Origin: Roseobacter fucihabitans
Lineage (GTDB): Bacteria > Pseudomonadota > Alphaproteobacteria > Rhodobacterales > Rhodobacteraceae
DNA length: 64,000 nucleotides
Direction of reading: 5' to 3'
NCBI RefSeq assembly: GCF_014337925.2
Contig: NZ_CP143423.1
Span: 4,455,920 to 4,519,919 of the forward strand
Positions within the stretch are counted from its first letter, which is position 1. Every line of letters starts with the position of its first letter. The notes under the pieces were generated by a model, which saw only the letters and a program-made list of their open reading frames with translations, was not told the origin of the DNA and made no database searches. The position numbers and the translations under genes were made by a program. Shown here in pieces: positions 44,410 to 52,700 of the stretch.

Positions 44410-44449
44410 CCCTCTCATTGATTGCTTTGCAATCAACTGCCGGGCAATG
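44410..44449 (-). repeat. Type-1 short palindromic element, copy 9 (40 bp, in IS1182)
   Basis: Minus strand: CATTGCCCGGCAG, perfect stem TTGATTGC-AAA-GCAATCAA, then TGAGAGGG. It separates IIA and DTAYGSG. Confidence 0.85.
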
Positions 44450-45089
44450 GACACAGCTTACGGTTCCGGCCCGATGCTCGGGTGGTTGGTTGATCGCAAG
44501 ATCGAACCGCACATTCCGGTTATGGATAAAGCGAGCCGCACGGATGGCACATGGTCTTGCGCGGACTTTGAATGGGATGCGGAGAATAACCAATACATCT
44601 GCCCGGAAGGCGAGCCGCTCAAGCAATTCCGGCGCAACTATTCTGACCCAAATCGTGGGCCAACCGGCAAAGGCGTCGCCAAGTATAAGGCCCTTAAACA
44701 GACGTGTCAGGCCTGTCTGTCAGAAATGCAATGCTGCCCGAATGCTGATGCGCGAAAAATTACCCGCGAAGAACATGAAGACGCCCGTCAGGTCGCCCGC
44801 GACATTGCCAAGACCAAGCAATACGCAATCTCAATGCGGCTGCGCAAGAAAGTTGAGATGCTCTTCGCGCATCTCAAACGCATCCTCGGGCTGGGACGTC
44901 CCCGATTACGTGGCCCATGCGGCGCAAATGACGAATTCCTGCTCGCCGCCACCGCCCAAAACCTCCGCAAACTCGCCAAGATCTTTCCTGCACCGCAGCA
45001 AATGCAAAAAGCCTGATAAGAAAGGCGCTCGCGCTCCATTTAGATCACCACTTCCTGCGCTCGCAACACGTTGTTTTTCCACAGAATTA

Positions 45090-45700
45090 GCGGGTGATCT
45101 TTTTTATGAAACGGTGGTCCTGTTCGATAATATTATTGAGATATTTCACCTGCAGAATCTCGATCAGCCAACACCAGTTATGCATCACCAGCAGGCAATT
45201 CATGTTGAACAGACCGACCGCGTTTGATCCGCTCTTGTCGATAAAAACCTTGTCCGGCCAGCCGTTACTGGCGATCACCTTGGCGAAGAATGCGGTTGCT
45301 GCCGCCTCATCACGTCGCTCGGACAGCATGAAATCAAGGGTATTGCCGTATTTGTCTATCGCTCGATAGAGATATGTCCACTGGCCTTTGACCTTGATAT
45401 AGGTTTCGTCCATCCGCCAAGATCGACCGGTCGACGCCTTCTGACAACGCGCCTCACCGGCAACGGCGACAGAATATTTCTCGACCCATCGATTAAGCGT
45501 TGCATGATCAACATCGACGCCGCACTCGTTCATGATTTCTTCGAGATCCCGATACGATACCGCAAACCGAACGTAGAAATAGACCGCGTATAGGATCACC
45601 GATTTCGGAAAATGCGCGCCTTTGAAACTGATCAATCGTTTTAAACCTTGAATGAGATGTCGAAAGGCTGCCCGATGAACGTCACTGCCGAGAAGTGCAA
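45090..45700 (-). pseudogene. IS6 transposase, N-terminal two thirds
   Basis: SYRDLEEIMNECGVDVDHAT, RSWRMDETYIKVKGQWTYLY, SNGWPDKVFIDKSGSNAVGL and LQVKYLNNIIEQDHRFIKKI, the DDE transposase of the IS26/IS6 group. It is truncated by the IS1182 insertion after IKKITR. Confidence 0.85.
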
Positions 45701-45906
45701 CAGGGCTCCAAAAGTTTGCGACACTACCTGAACAGTGCGCGCAGGGTCTCAAATATCGGAGCCAGTTGTTCGTTCATGTGGCAAATCTATTGAGAGGCGC
45801 GAATCTGTCAATCGGATCAAAAATGAGAAGGATGCATTGGTCATACCCGTCACTCGCCCGAGTGGCCTCATATTCGCAGCGCGGGCGCTTGCGTTGAACG
45901 TTATGT

Positions 45907-45921
45907 GTTCCTATTATGTTC
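45907..45921 (+). promoter_or_regulatory. LexA (SOS) box
   Basis: GTTC-CTATTAT-GTTC, an exact GTTC-N7-GTTC alphaproteobacterial LexA operator, 22 bases before the chosen start of the polymerase gene. It argues against the earlier in-frame ATG at 45905, which would lie upstream of the operator. Confidence 0.8.
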
Positions 45922-45943
45922 TACTGAGAGCGCGGAGTTGGAC

Positions 45944-47299
45944 ATGAACGGTCATAGCAGGGGACAGGCGAGCGGCATCGAGCGCCTGTATCTCGATTTT
46001 GACAGTTTTTTTGCGACGGCAGAACAGCATTTCAACCCGGCTCTCCGTGGAAAGCCGGTCGGTGTTGTGCCGCTCGATTCACCACATACCAGATGTATCG
46101 CCGTCAGTCGCGAGGCAAAGGCATTGGGTGTTAAGTCCGGTGCGACCATCGTCAAAGCCCGCGAACTTGTTCCGGATATGATCTTCGTCGTAGCACGGCA
46201 CGATGTCTATGTCAGGCTTCACAATCGGATCATCGACGTCATTGAGACGTGCCTGCCAGTCGCGAATGTGCGCTCCATCGATGAGGTGGTTTGTCATCTG
46301 CTGCCGTGCGAAGCACAAGAAGGCATCGTTCTGGCCGACCGGATAAAGCGCGCTCTGGCGTCAAGCTTCAGTCCCGTACTGACATGTTCTATCGGCATGG
46401 CCCCAACCGAGCTGTTGGCCAAAATCGGTGCCGAGATGAACAAGCCGGACGGGTTCGCACTCATCAATGCCTCCGAATTGCCCTCAAAACTTGCCCATCT
46501 GCCTTTGGATGACCTGCCGGGTATATCAACCGGTATCGAAACACGTCTGAAAGCTGCCGGTGTCGAAGGGTTTGCAGCACTATGGGAATTGGCACCGAAG
46601 CAGGCGCGGGGCATTTGGGGCAACGTTGAGGGCGAACGGTTCTGGAACGGGCTGCATGGCTATCATGTTGAACGACCAGAAACCAAAAAGCGCATGTTTG
46701 GCCACAGCCGCATGCTGCCGGTCGATTGGCGCAGCCCCGACAAAGTCCGCATGTGTGCCAGACAGCTTGCCATCAGTGCTGCCCGCCGCCTCCGGCGTGC
46801 GGATGTGCGCGCCACCAAGCTGACACTCGGATTGCGCGGCGGCGGCTATCGCGGCAAGACAAGCAGCCGGAAAGATGATCAACGTTGGGAATGGGAGGGC
46901 AGCTTTCAGCCGGCGCGTGATGATCGTACATTCTTAAGCGTGCTTTCAGACGGATTGCATCGATCCCTTCAAGAGGTGAATTTCAAACCCAGGTCCGTCA
47001 GCGTCATGCTGCATGGCCTGGCTGGCGACGGTGACATCACGCAAGACCTGTTCGCGGCTCAGATTGATGGTGCGCACCCATCAGCATCAAAACAGCGCCA
47101 AGACCACTGGGAGGGCATCAGCGATTTGATGGACCAATTGAGATCCGAGCACGGCCCCAAAGCCCTCTCACTCGGCCCCATCGACGAGGTCCCCGGCGGA
47201 TATCTCGGTGCGAAGATCGCCTTCGGGCGCATACCCGACGCGGAAGACTTCAGCGGTGAAACGGTCGCCGATGAGGCAACACACTTTTGCACGGTATAG
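45944..47299 (+). CDS. Y-family DNA polymerase (DinB/UmuC type), SOS controlled
   Basis: 451 residues from ATG 45944 with GGAG 7 bases upstream. Palm motifs are intact: LYLDFDSFFATAEQ (first metal Asp), YVRLHNRIIDVIETCLPV and NVRSIDEVVCHLL (catalytic Asp-Glu). The thumb has PLDDLPGISTGIETRLKAAG, and a little-finger domain follows (HSRMLPVDWRSPDKVRMCAR). It lacks an obvious beta-clamp QL-x-L-F end. It copies damaged templates with low fidelity. No imuA or dnaE2 is adjacent, so it is a stand-alone polymerase in an IS-rich stretch. Confidence 0.88.
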   Translation: MNGHSRGQASGIERLYLDFDSFFATAEQHFNPALRGKPVGVVPLDSPHTRCIAVSREAKALGVKSGATIVKARELVPDMIFVVARHDVYVRLHNRIIDVIETCLPVANVRSIDEVVCHLLPCEAQEGIVLADRIKRALASSFSPVLTCSIGMAPTELLAKIGAEMNKPDGFALINASELPSKLAHLPLDDLPGISTGIETRLKAAGVEGFAALWELAPKQARGIWGNVEGERFWNGLHGYHVERPETKKRMFGHSRMLPVDWRSPDKVRMCARQLAISAARRLRRADVRATKLTLGLRGGGYRGKTSSRKDDQRWEWEGSFQPARDDRTFLSVLSDGLHRSLQEVNFKPRSVSVMLHGLAGDGDITQDLFAAQIDGAHPSASKQRQDHWEGISDLMDQLRSEHGPKALSLGPIDEVPGGYLGAKIAFGRIPDAEDFSGETVADEATHFCTV

Positions 47300-47306
47300 T
47301 CGCACC

Positions 47307-47445
47307 ATGGCGAAAAAAAACTTACCCGGTCGCGCCCGATGGGCATTACTTCCTCGCCAAGGAGCGGCTCAGGCGCTGCAGGAACCCGGCACCGCCGGAC
47401 AGTGAGCGCCGCACCTATATCAAAAGCTCACGCAAGGACGTTTAG
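47307..47445 (+). pseudogene. Small basic protein gene with a +1 shift in an A8 run
   Basis: ATG 47307 starts MAKK, then AAAAAAAA. With one A fewer the frame is open for 46 codons: TYPVAPDGHYFLAKERLRRC, RNPAPPDSERRTYIKSSRKD-V. As written it is shifted. It is located 7 bases after the polymerase stop. The family is not recognised. The case may be a sequencing error or true decay. Confidence 0.4.
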
Positions 47446-47462
47446 CTGTTAAAAACGCGACC

Positions 47463-47699
47463 TCAGACGAAGAGATGGCCCAGGCAAGGGCGCGAGGCGA
47501 TCATAGATGCTTGCGCTTTGTGGATTTGGCCGTCTCTCGACGCACTGTAAAGCGCTGCTGCCTCAGCCGCCAACGCCGCCGCCTTTTTTCGGTCTTCTGC
47601 TTGTTTTTCAACATAGGCCTGCCAGCGCCGTGGCTTAAACCAGTTATCAGCAAACCAGACATGGCGTATCTGCGGCGAATCCGGCTTGTGAGGTTTCAA
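47463..47699 (-). CDS. Possible small protein, unrecognised
   Basis: 78 codons: HVWFADNWFKPRRWQAYVEK then QAEDRKKAAALAAEAAALYS, which looks more protein-like than a random shadow (basic patch plus Ala-rich helix). No clear ribosome-binding site. It might be the end of a degraded mobile-element gene. Confidence 0.3.
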   Translation of the reverse strand: MKPHKPDSPQIRHVWFADNWFKPRRWQAYVEKQAEDRKKAAALAAEAAALYSASRDGQIHKAQASMIASRPCLGHLFV

Positions 47700-47747
47700 A
47701 CATCGCTACTGTCGATGGTGAACCCACAAATCGAGAGGAGAACGAGC

Positions 47748-47924
47748 ATGAAACGCCACGTTGGAATTGATGTCGCTCAAAAGGAATGTGCCCTTTGCAT
47801 TGTCGATAATGCCAGCGCGATTTTGTTCGAAGGAACTTGCATGACAGACCCTGATGAGATCGCTGCTGAAGTTGATGACGTGGAGAAGATCGTTCACGAG
47901 TCCGGCCCGCTGTCGGTGGCATAG
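47748..47924 (+). pseudogene. IS110-family transposase, N-terminal fragment
   Basis: MKRHVGIDVAQKECALCIVD then TCMTDPDEIAAEV. The GIDVA motif holds the first acidic residue of the DEDD-type recombinase. The gene is cut after about 55 codons, where it meets the rep-like pseudogene. Confidence 0.75.
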
Positions 47925-48654
47925 ACTTGGACGGCCAGCAGCAAGCCTTTCGGTACGAACCCTTCCTTCACGGCCTCTTCGATCTGTGCCATGCAAGCCG
48001 CTTTGCCCCGCAATCAATCAGGCGGGTAAGCCGCTAAAATCTTCTAAACCTCTTCATCCCGTGCCGCCTCGCGTTTGCGCGAAGGAAGTTCTTTCACAGG
48101 CTCAATGGTAAGGTTCCTGTCCCAATTCGGGACTACCTCCCGTCTCACCTTTGGAATTTTTTCCCCGCATTTTTTGAGACGTTTCTTCTCGTCTCATTTT
48201 GAGGCACAACCCCATTGGAACCGCTGCTCCCACCCTTTGGACGTGAGATGGGGTCAAGGATAATGTCGAGGTGCAATTCATACCGATTAGACCCGCGCCC
48301 GCCGTTGCCATCATCTCGGGCATGGCGCGTGACCAGGCCACATTGCTCTAGCGTCGTCATATACCGAAACAACGTGGTCCGGCCCATCTCGCATTCATCG
48401 GTCAACCCCTGAGCGTTCGGGTTGCACTGGCCCGTATCCTTGTTGTGGAAATCCGCCAGTAGGATCAGTATGATCTTTGCTGCGGGTTTCAGCCCTTTGA
48501 CATTCGCCGCCCAGATTAACGCCATGCCGCTCATGGCTTTAAGCCTGCCTTGCCAGAGAAGGGTCGTTTGCGTGCTGTTGATTGGGAGAATACTTTTGAA
48601 ATTGGCAGTTGAGATGAGTGCCAGCTCTCCCAAAGATTTTTCTTTGTCTGACAT
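47925..48654 (-). pseudogene. Helix-turn-helix replication-like protein, decayed
   Basis: The N-terminal HTH is intact: ALIWAANVKGLKPAAKIILI, NPNAQGLTDECEMGRTTLFR-YMTTLEQCGLVTRHA. After residue 165 the frame shifts, and the continuation PNWDRNLTIEPVKELPSRKR-EAARDEEV runs into a TAG and later a TGA before RGKAACMAQIEEAVKEGFVP. Such proteins initiate replication of plasmids or prophages, so this may be the relic of an integrated element. It is truncated by the IS110 fragment. Confidence 0.65.
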
Positions 48655-48903
48655 GTCGACATAACTACTCCGTCCGAGGCCAGCCGCCCGATTCTTCAGC
48701 CACTGCTAACGGAACAAACGCAGATTTACTTGTGTTCGATATGTGCCAATAGGAAACATGCGTTCCTGCATCGTTCTGCAAAAGGCTACATTTACCTACA
48801 TAGCAAGTACCTTTGCCTGTTGCTGTTTTTACTGGGAATACGTATGTCCGGCGGTGGGACACCCTTCCCCAACGAAGGGCGCTTATCTGGAAGGATAGCA
48901 TCA

Positions 48904-50043
48904 ATGGCTATACAAAAACCGGTCACGCGGCCGGCTAACCCGCGTTTTTCATCCGGCCCCTGCGCCAAACCCCCCACATATGACCTCGCCAAACTGGCCT
49001 CAGCACCTTTGGGTCGTTCGCACCGTGCGGCCCCCGGAAAAGCAAAGCTACTGGAAGCGATCGAAACGACCCGGGAAATCCTTGGCGTGCCTGCGGATTA
49101 TCGTATCGGGATCGTGCCGGCATCTGATACCGGCGCGTTTGAAATGGCAATGTGGTCGTTGCTGGGCGAGCGCCCCGTGCAGATGGTCGCATGGGAAAGC
49201 TTCGGTGCCGGCTGGGTCACGGATGTGGCCAAACAACTCAAGATCGATCACAGTATCCATACCGCGCAATATGGCGAGATCGTCGATATGGCTGCGCTGA
49301 ATTATGACGATGACGTCTGCTTTACGTGGAACGGCACCACGTCCGGCGTACGCCTAACCTCCGGGGACGTGATCCCGGCGGACCGCAATGGACTGACATT
49401 ATGCGACGCGACATCTGCCGCCTTCGCGGTTGATCTGCCATGGGATAAATTGGACGTTACCACCTTTAGCTGGCAAAAAGTGCTGGGCGGAGAAGCAGCA
49501 CACGGCATGCTGATCCTGTCCCCGCGCGCGGTTGAGCGGTTGGAAAGCTATACACCGGCCTGGCCCCTGCCCAAGATATTTCGCCTGACCAAAGGCGGCA
49601 AATTGATCGAAGGGATTTTCAGGGGGGAGACGATCAACACGCCTTCGATGCTCTGTGTCGAGGATTATTTGCAGGCCTTGGCATGGGCAAAATCGGTCGG
49701 TGGCCTTGAAAGGTTGGTCGCGCGCGCAGATGCAAATACGGCGGCGATCACCTCCTTTGTCGACGCCCATGATTGGATCGAATTCCTCGCGACCGATCCT
49801 GCAATACGGTCCAACACCTCGGTATGCCTGAAATTCACGAGCGAACGCATCAAAGATCGTGCCGCTTTCGCAAAAGCTGTCGCCAAGCGCCTGTCCGATG
49901 AGGATGTTGCGCTCGATGTGGGGGCATATCGAGATGCACCCCCGGGCTTACGTATCTGGTGCGGCGGCACAGTTGAGACTTCGGACATTAAAGCGATGCT
50001 ACCGTGGCTTGCCTGGGCGTTTGAGTCCGAAATCGCATCTTGA
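48904..50043 (+). CDS. serC: Phosphoserine aminotransferase
   Basis: 379 residues from ATG 48904 with GGAAGG upstream. Class V aminotransferase of the alphaproteobacterial SerC type: [63 protein letters not shown] and the PLP-lysine region [16 protein letters not shown]. It converts 3-phosphohydroxypyruvate and glutamate to phosphoserine, the second step of serine synthesis. serA follows 92 bases downstream. Confidence 0.95.
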   Translation: MAIQKPVTRPANPRFSSGPCAKPPTYDLAKLASAPLGRSHRAAPGKAKLLEAIETTREILGVPADYRIGIVPASDTGAFEMAMWSLLGERPVQMVAWESFGAGWVTDVAKQLKIDHSIHTAQYGEIVDMAALNYDDDVCFTWNGTTSGVRLTSGDVIPADRNGLTLCDATSAAFAVDLPWDKLDVTTFSWQKVLGGEAAHGMLILSPRAVERLESYTPAWPLPKIFRLTKGGKLIEGIFRGETINTPSMLCVEDYLQALAWAKSVGGLERLVARADANTAAITSFVDAHDWIEFLATDPAIRSNTSVCLKFTSERIKDRAAFAKAVAKRLSDEDVALDVGAYRDAPPGLRIWCGGTVETSDIKAMLPWLAWAFESEIAS

Positions 50044-50046
50044 AAC

Positions 50047-50110
50047 AAGGGTGGCCCAAAGGCCCACCCTACGGCACTGCGCCCGTAAGGTGGGCTTTCA
50101 GGCCACCGCT
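50047..50110. repeat. Double hairpin repeat between serC and serA
   Basis: GGGTGGCCCAAAGGCCCACCC and GGTGGGCTTTCAGGCCACC are two adjacent palindromic arms separated by TACGG...CCGTA. This kind of GTGGGC repeat is frequent between genes in this bacterial group. It could trim or stabilise the serC transcript. Confidence 0.6.
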
Positions 50111-50135
50111 CCACCACATATCATAGGACCACGAC

Positions 50136-51731
50136 ATGGCCCCCAAAGTACTCATCTCTGACAAACTCTCCGAAGCCGCCGTTCAAATTTTCCGCGATCG
50201 CGGCATCGACGTCGATTTCCAGCCGGACATCGGCAAAGACAAGGAAAAACTCGCCGCCATCATTGGCGATTATCACGGCCTTGCAATCCGCTCCGCCACG
50301 AAAGTCACGCAAAAGATCATCGATGCGGCCACGAACCTAAAAGTCATCGGCCGGGCCGGCATCGGAACCGATAACATCGACAAGGACGCCGCCTCTAAGA
50401 AAGGTGTGATCGTCATGAACACGCCCTTCGGCAATATGATCACGACGGCGGAGCATGCCATCGCGATGATGTTTGCCGTCGCGCGCCAGATCCCGGAAGC
50501 CTCTGCCTCCACCCATGCGGGCAAATGGGAGAAATCCAAGTTCATGGGCGTCGAACTCACCGGCAAGACGCTGGGTGTGATCGGCGCGGGTAACATCGGC
50601 GGCATCGTTTGTGACCGTGCGCGCGGGTTGAAAATGAAGGTTGTGGCCTATGATCCCTTCCTCGGCGAAGAAAAGGCCAAGAAGATGGGTGTTGAGAAAG
50701 TCGAACTTGATGCGCTTCTGGCGCGGGCGGATTTCATCACGTTGCATGTACCATTCACGGATCAGACGGCGAATATTCTGAGCGCGGAAGCCCTTGCCAA
50801 GACAAAACCGGGTGTGCGGATCATCAATTGTGCACGCGGCGGGTTGGTCGATGAGGACGCCCTCGCAGAGGCTCTGAAATCAGGTCACGTGGCGGGTGCG
50901 GCCTTTGATGTGTTTGCCAAGGAACCGGCGACAGAAAATGCGCTGTTTCACTTGCCAAACGTTGTCTGCACCCCGCATCTGGGCGCGGCGACAACCGAGG
51001 CACAGGAAAACGTCGCCCTGCAGGTCGCCGATCAGATGTCGGATTACCTGCTCACCGGTGCCGTCACCAACGCGCTCAACATGCCCTCCGTGACTGCCGA
51101 AGAGGCCAAGGTCATGGGGCCTTGGGTCAAACTCTCCGGGCATCTGGGCAGTTTCATCGGGCAGATGACCGATGAGCCGATCAGGGCAATCAACATCCTC
51201 TATGACGGGGCGGTTTCGGAAATGAATCTCGAAGCGCTTAATTGCAGCGTGATCGCCGGTATCATGAAAAAAGTGAACCCGGATGTGAATATGGTTTCCG
51301 CCCCCTTCATCGCCAAGGAACGTGGCATCCAGATTTCGACGACCAATCAGGATAAATCCGGCGCGTTTGACGGTTATGTCAAGGTGACGGTCGTGACCGC
51401 CAAACGTGAACGCTCGGTCGCGGGTACGGTGTTTTCGGACGACAAGCCGCGTTTCATCCAGATAAAGGGCATCAACATCGACGCCGAGATCGGCGCGCAT
51501 ATGCTTTATACAACCAACGAGGACGTGCCGGGCATCATCGGGACGTTGGGTCAGACCATGGGCGAAAACGGCGTTAATATCGCGAACTTCACGCTTGGCC
51601 GTAACGCGGCTGGTGGCGAGGCGATTGCCCTGCTTTACGTCGATGAGGCGGTACCTGCCGAAGCGCGCGCGAAACTCGCGGAAACGGGCATGTTCACCCA
51701 AATCAAGCCGTTACAATTTGACGTCGCCTAA
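50136..51731 (+). CDS. serA: D-3-phosphoglycerate dehydrogenase
   Basis: 531 residues. Nucleotide-binding GVIGAGNIGGIVCDRARGLK, catalytic region NCARGGLVDEDALAEAL, FHLPNVVCTPHLGAATTEAQ (His of the Glu-His dyad), an intervening substrate-binding domain and a C-terminal ACT domain (HMLYTTNEDVPGIIGTLGQT) for serine feedback. It oxidises 3-phosphoglycerate, the first step of serine synthesis. Long-form enzyme of normal length. Confidence 0.96.
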   Translation: MAPKVLISDKLSEAAVQIFRDRGIDVDFQPDIGKDKEKLAAIIGDYHGLAIRSATKVTQKIIDAATNLKVIGRAGIGTDNIDKDAASKKGVIVMNTPFGNMITTAEHAIAMMFAVARQIPEASASTHAGKWEKSKFMGVELTGKTLGVIGAGNIGGIVCDRARGLKMKVVAYDPFLGEEKAKKMGVEKVELDALLARADFITLHVPFTDQTANILSAEALAKTKPGVRIINCARGGLVDEDALAEALKSGHVAGAAFDVFAKEPATENALFHLPNVVCTPHLGAATTEAQENVALQVADQMSDYLLTGAVTNALNMPSVTAEEAKVMGPWVKLSGHLGSFIGQMTDEPIRAINILYDGAVSEMNLEALNCSVIAGIMKKVNPDVNMVSAPFIAKERGIQISTTNQDKSGAFDGYVKVTVVTAKRERSVAGTVFSDDKPRFIQIKGINIDAEIGAHMLYTTNEDVPGIIGTLGQTMGENGVNIANFTLGRNAAGGEAIALLYVDEAVPAEARAKLAETGMFTQIKPLQFDVA

Positions 51732-51797
51732 GTCTCTGATATTTGCACCCCTATGCCGCCCCCCCTAGGGGCGGTACAAGAACTTGAAAGGTCCATC

Positions 51798-52526
51798 ATG
51801 CCGCAGCCGATCTATGCCATTGGCGACATTCACGGGCAGATCGATGAGCTGCACCGCGTTCTGGGCCTGATCGAGGCGGATGGCGGTCCGGACGCGCAGA
51901 TTGTGTTCCTGGGCGATTATGTGGATCGCGGACCTGACAGCCGCGCGGTTTTGCAATTCTTGATCGATGCCAAGGCTGCGGGCTGCAATTGGATCCCTAT
52001 CAAAGGCAACCATGATCGTTATCTGGAACGGTTTCTGGATAACATGACGCTCCTTGATCCCGCCACGCGGCCGGATTTATTCTGGTTCAACCCCCGATTG
52101 GGCGGTGACAAAACCATGGCGTCCTACGGTGTCACTGCCGAAGAAGGCATGCCCGTTGATCCCATTCATGCCGCGGCACGGAAGGCCGTACCGCAAGCGC
52201 ATCGCGATTTCCTCAAGAACCTGCCGTTGACGCACCAAACCGACGCATTGTTGTTCGTTCATGCGGGGATCCGGCCCAAGGTGCGGCTGGATCAACAGAT
52301 CGAGGATGATCTGATCTGGATCAGGCAACCGTTTCTGGACTACCACCGCTCACATGGCCCGCTGGTGGTGCATGGCCATACCGCGCTGGATTATCCTGAA
52401 CACTACGGAAACCGGGTCAATCTGGATGCGGGTGCGGGCTATTTCCGACCGCTGCACGCCGCGGTTTTCGAGGGGCGTGAGTGCTGGCTTTTATCAGACA
52501 CGGGCCGACGCGCGTTGCGGCCATAA
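51798..52526 (+). CDS. Metallophosphoesterase (PPP-type serine/threonine phosphatase family)
   Basis: 242 residues from ATG 51798 with GAAAGG at 6 bases. All metal-site motifs are there: YAIGDIHGQ, FLGDYVDRGPDS, KGNHDRYLERF, LFVHAGIRP and VVHGHTALD. It could dephosphorylate proteins or small molecules such as diadenosine tetraphosphate. The true substrate is unknown. It follows serA but has its own ribosome-binding site. Confidence 0.9.
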   Translation: MPQPIYAIGDIHGQIDELHRVLGLIEADGGPDAQIVFLGDYVDRGPDSRAVLQFLIDAKAAGCNWIPIKGNHDRYLERFLDNMTLLDPATRPDLFWFNPRLGGDKTMASYGVTAEEGMPVDPIHAAARKAVPQAHRDFLKNLPLTHQTDALLFVHAGIRPKVRLDQQIEDDLIWIRQPFLDYHRSHGPLVVHGHTALDYPEHYGNRVNLDAGAGYFRPLHAAVFEGRECWLLSDTGRRALRP

Positions 52527-52700
52527 GGCAGCGATCAACAAAGCCCAGCCCAAGAGGACCCGCAATACCGATGTATGAGGGTGGGCGAGACGTATCAACA
52601 AGACCGCGAGCGCAAGTGACAAAAGCCCTAATCCGATCTGAACCGGCACCGTCAAGGTGAAAAAGCTGTCGGTATTAAAGATCGCCGCTAGCGCGTCCAA
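52494..52700 (-). CDS. Small two-helix membrane protein
   Basis: 68 residues, with helices [21 protein letters not shown] and [17 protein letters not shown]. The ATG overlaps the end of tdh by 13 bases, and the 3' end overlaps the convergent phosphatase gene. No known family. The hydrophobic pattern and coupling make it plausible. Confidence 0.45.
   Translation of the reverse strand: MDALAAIFNTDSFFTLTVPVQIGLGLLSLALAVLLIRLAHPHTSVLRVLLGWALLIAALWPQRASARV

Larger units (their letters stand above)
43554..45016 (+). pseudogene. IS1182-family transposase disrupted by two short palindromic elements
   Basis: Pieces in order: MLGPKQEAQGALFYEFSIDD, SIDPELLI | insert | RMLLVGYCSGIRSERRLCEE, LAYRWFCRLDLSDPVPNHST, HPEWIIA | insert | DTAYGSGPMLGWLVDRKIEP and the C-terminus HLKRILGLGRPRLRGPCGAN. 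Taking out 37 bp (43740-43776) and 40 bp (44410-44449) leaves exactly 462 codons, a normal full-length transposase with its acidic catalytic residues. The inserts are in opposite orientations. Confidence 0.9.
43478..45087 (+). mobile_element. IS1182-family element inserted in the IS6 transposase
   Basis: Imperfect terminal repeats ATTCTGTTGAAAAAC (43478-43492) and, on the complement, ATTCTGTGGAAAAAC (45087-45073). The element is full length apart from two short palindromic inserts in its only gene. Confidence 0.8.
43285..45727 (-). mobile_element. IS6-family element, split by a nested IS1182 element
   Basis: The ends share TGTCGCAAACTTT: 43288-43300 on the plus strand and the complement at 45711-45723. 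The transposase reads leftward from about 45690 (FKGAHFPKSVILYAVYFYVR, MDETYIKVKGQWTYLYRAID, KYLNNIIEQDHRFIKKITR), is cut at 45090, and resumes at about 43490 (VQTFKSFNSAASTLAGIEVA-HMIRKGQF). Outside the right end, the minus strand shows a short coding start MNEQLAPIFETLRALFR, perhaps a gene hit by the IS. Confidence 0.8.
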
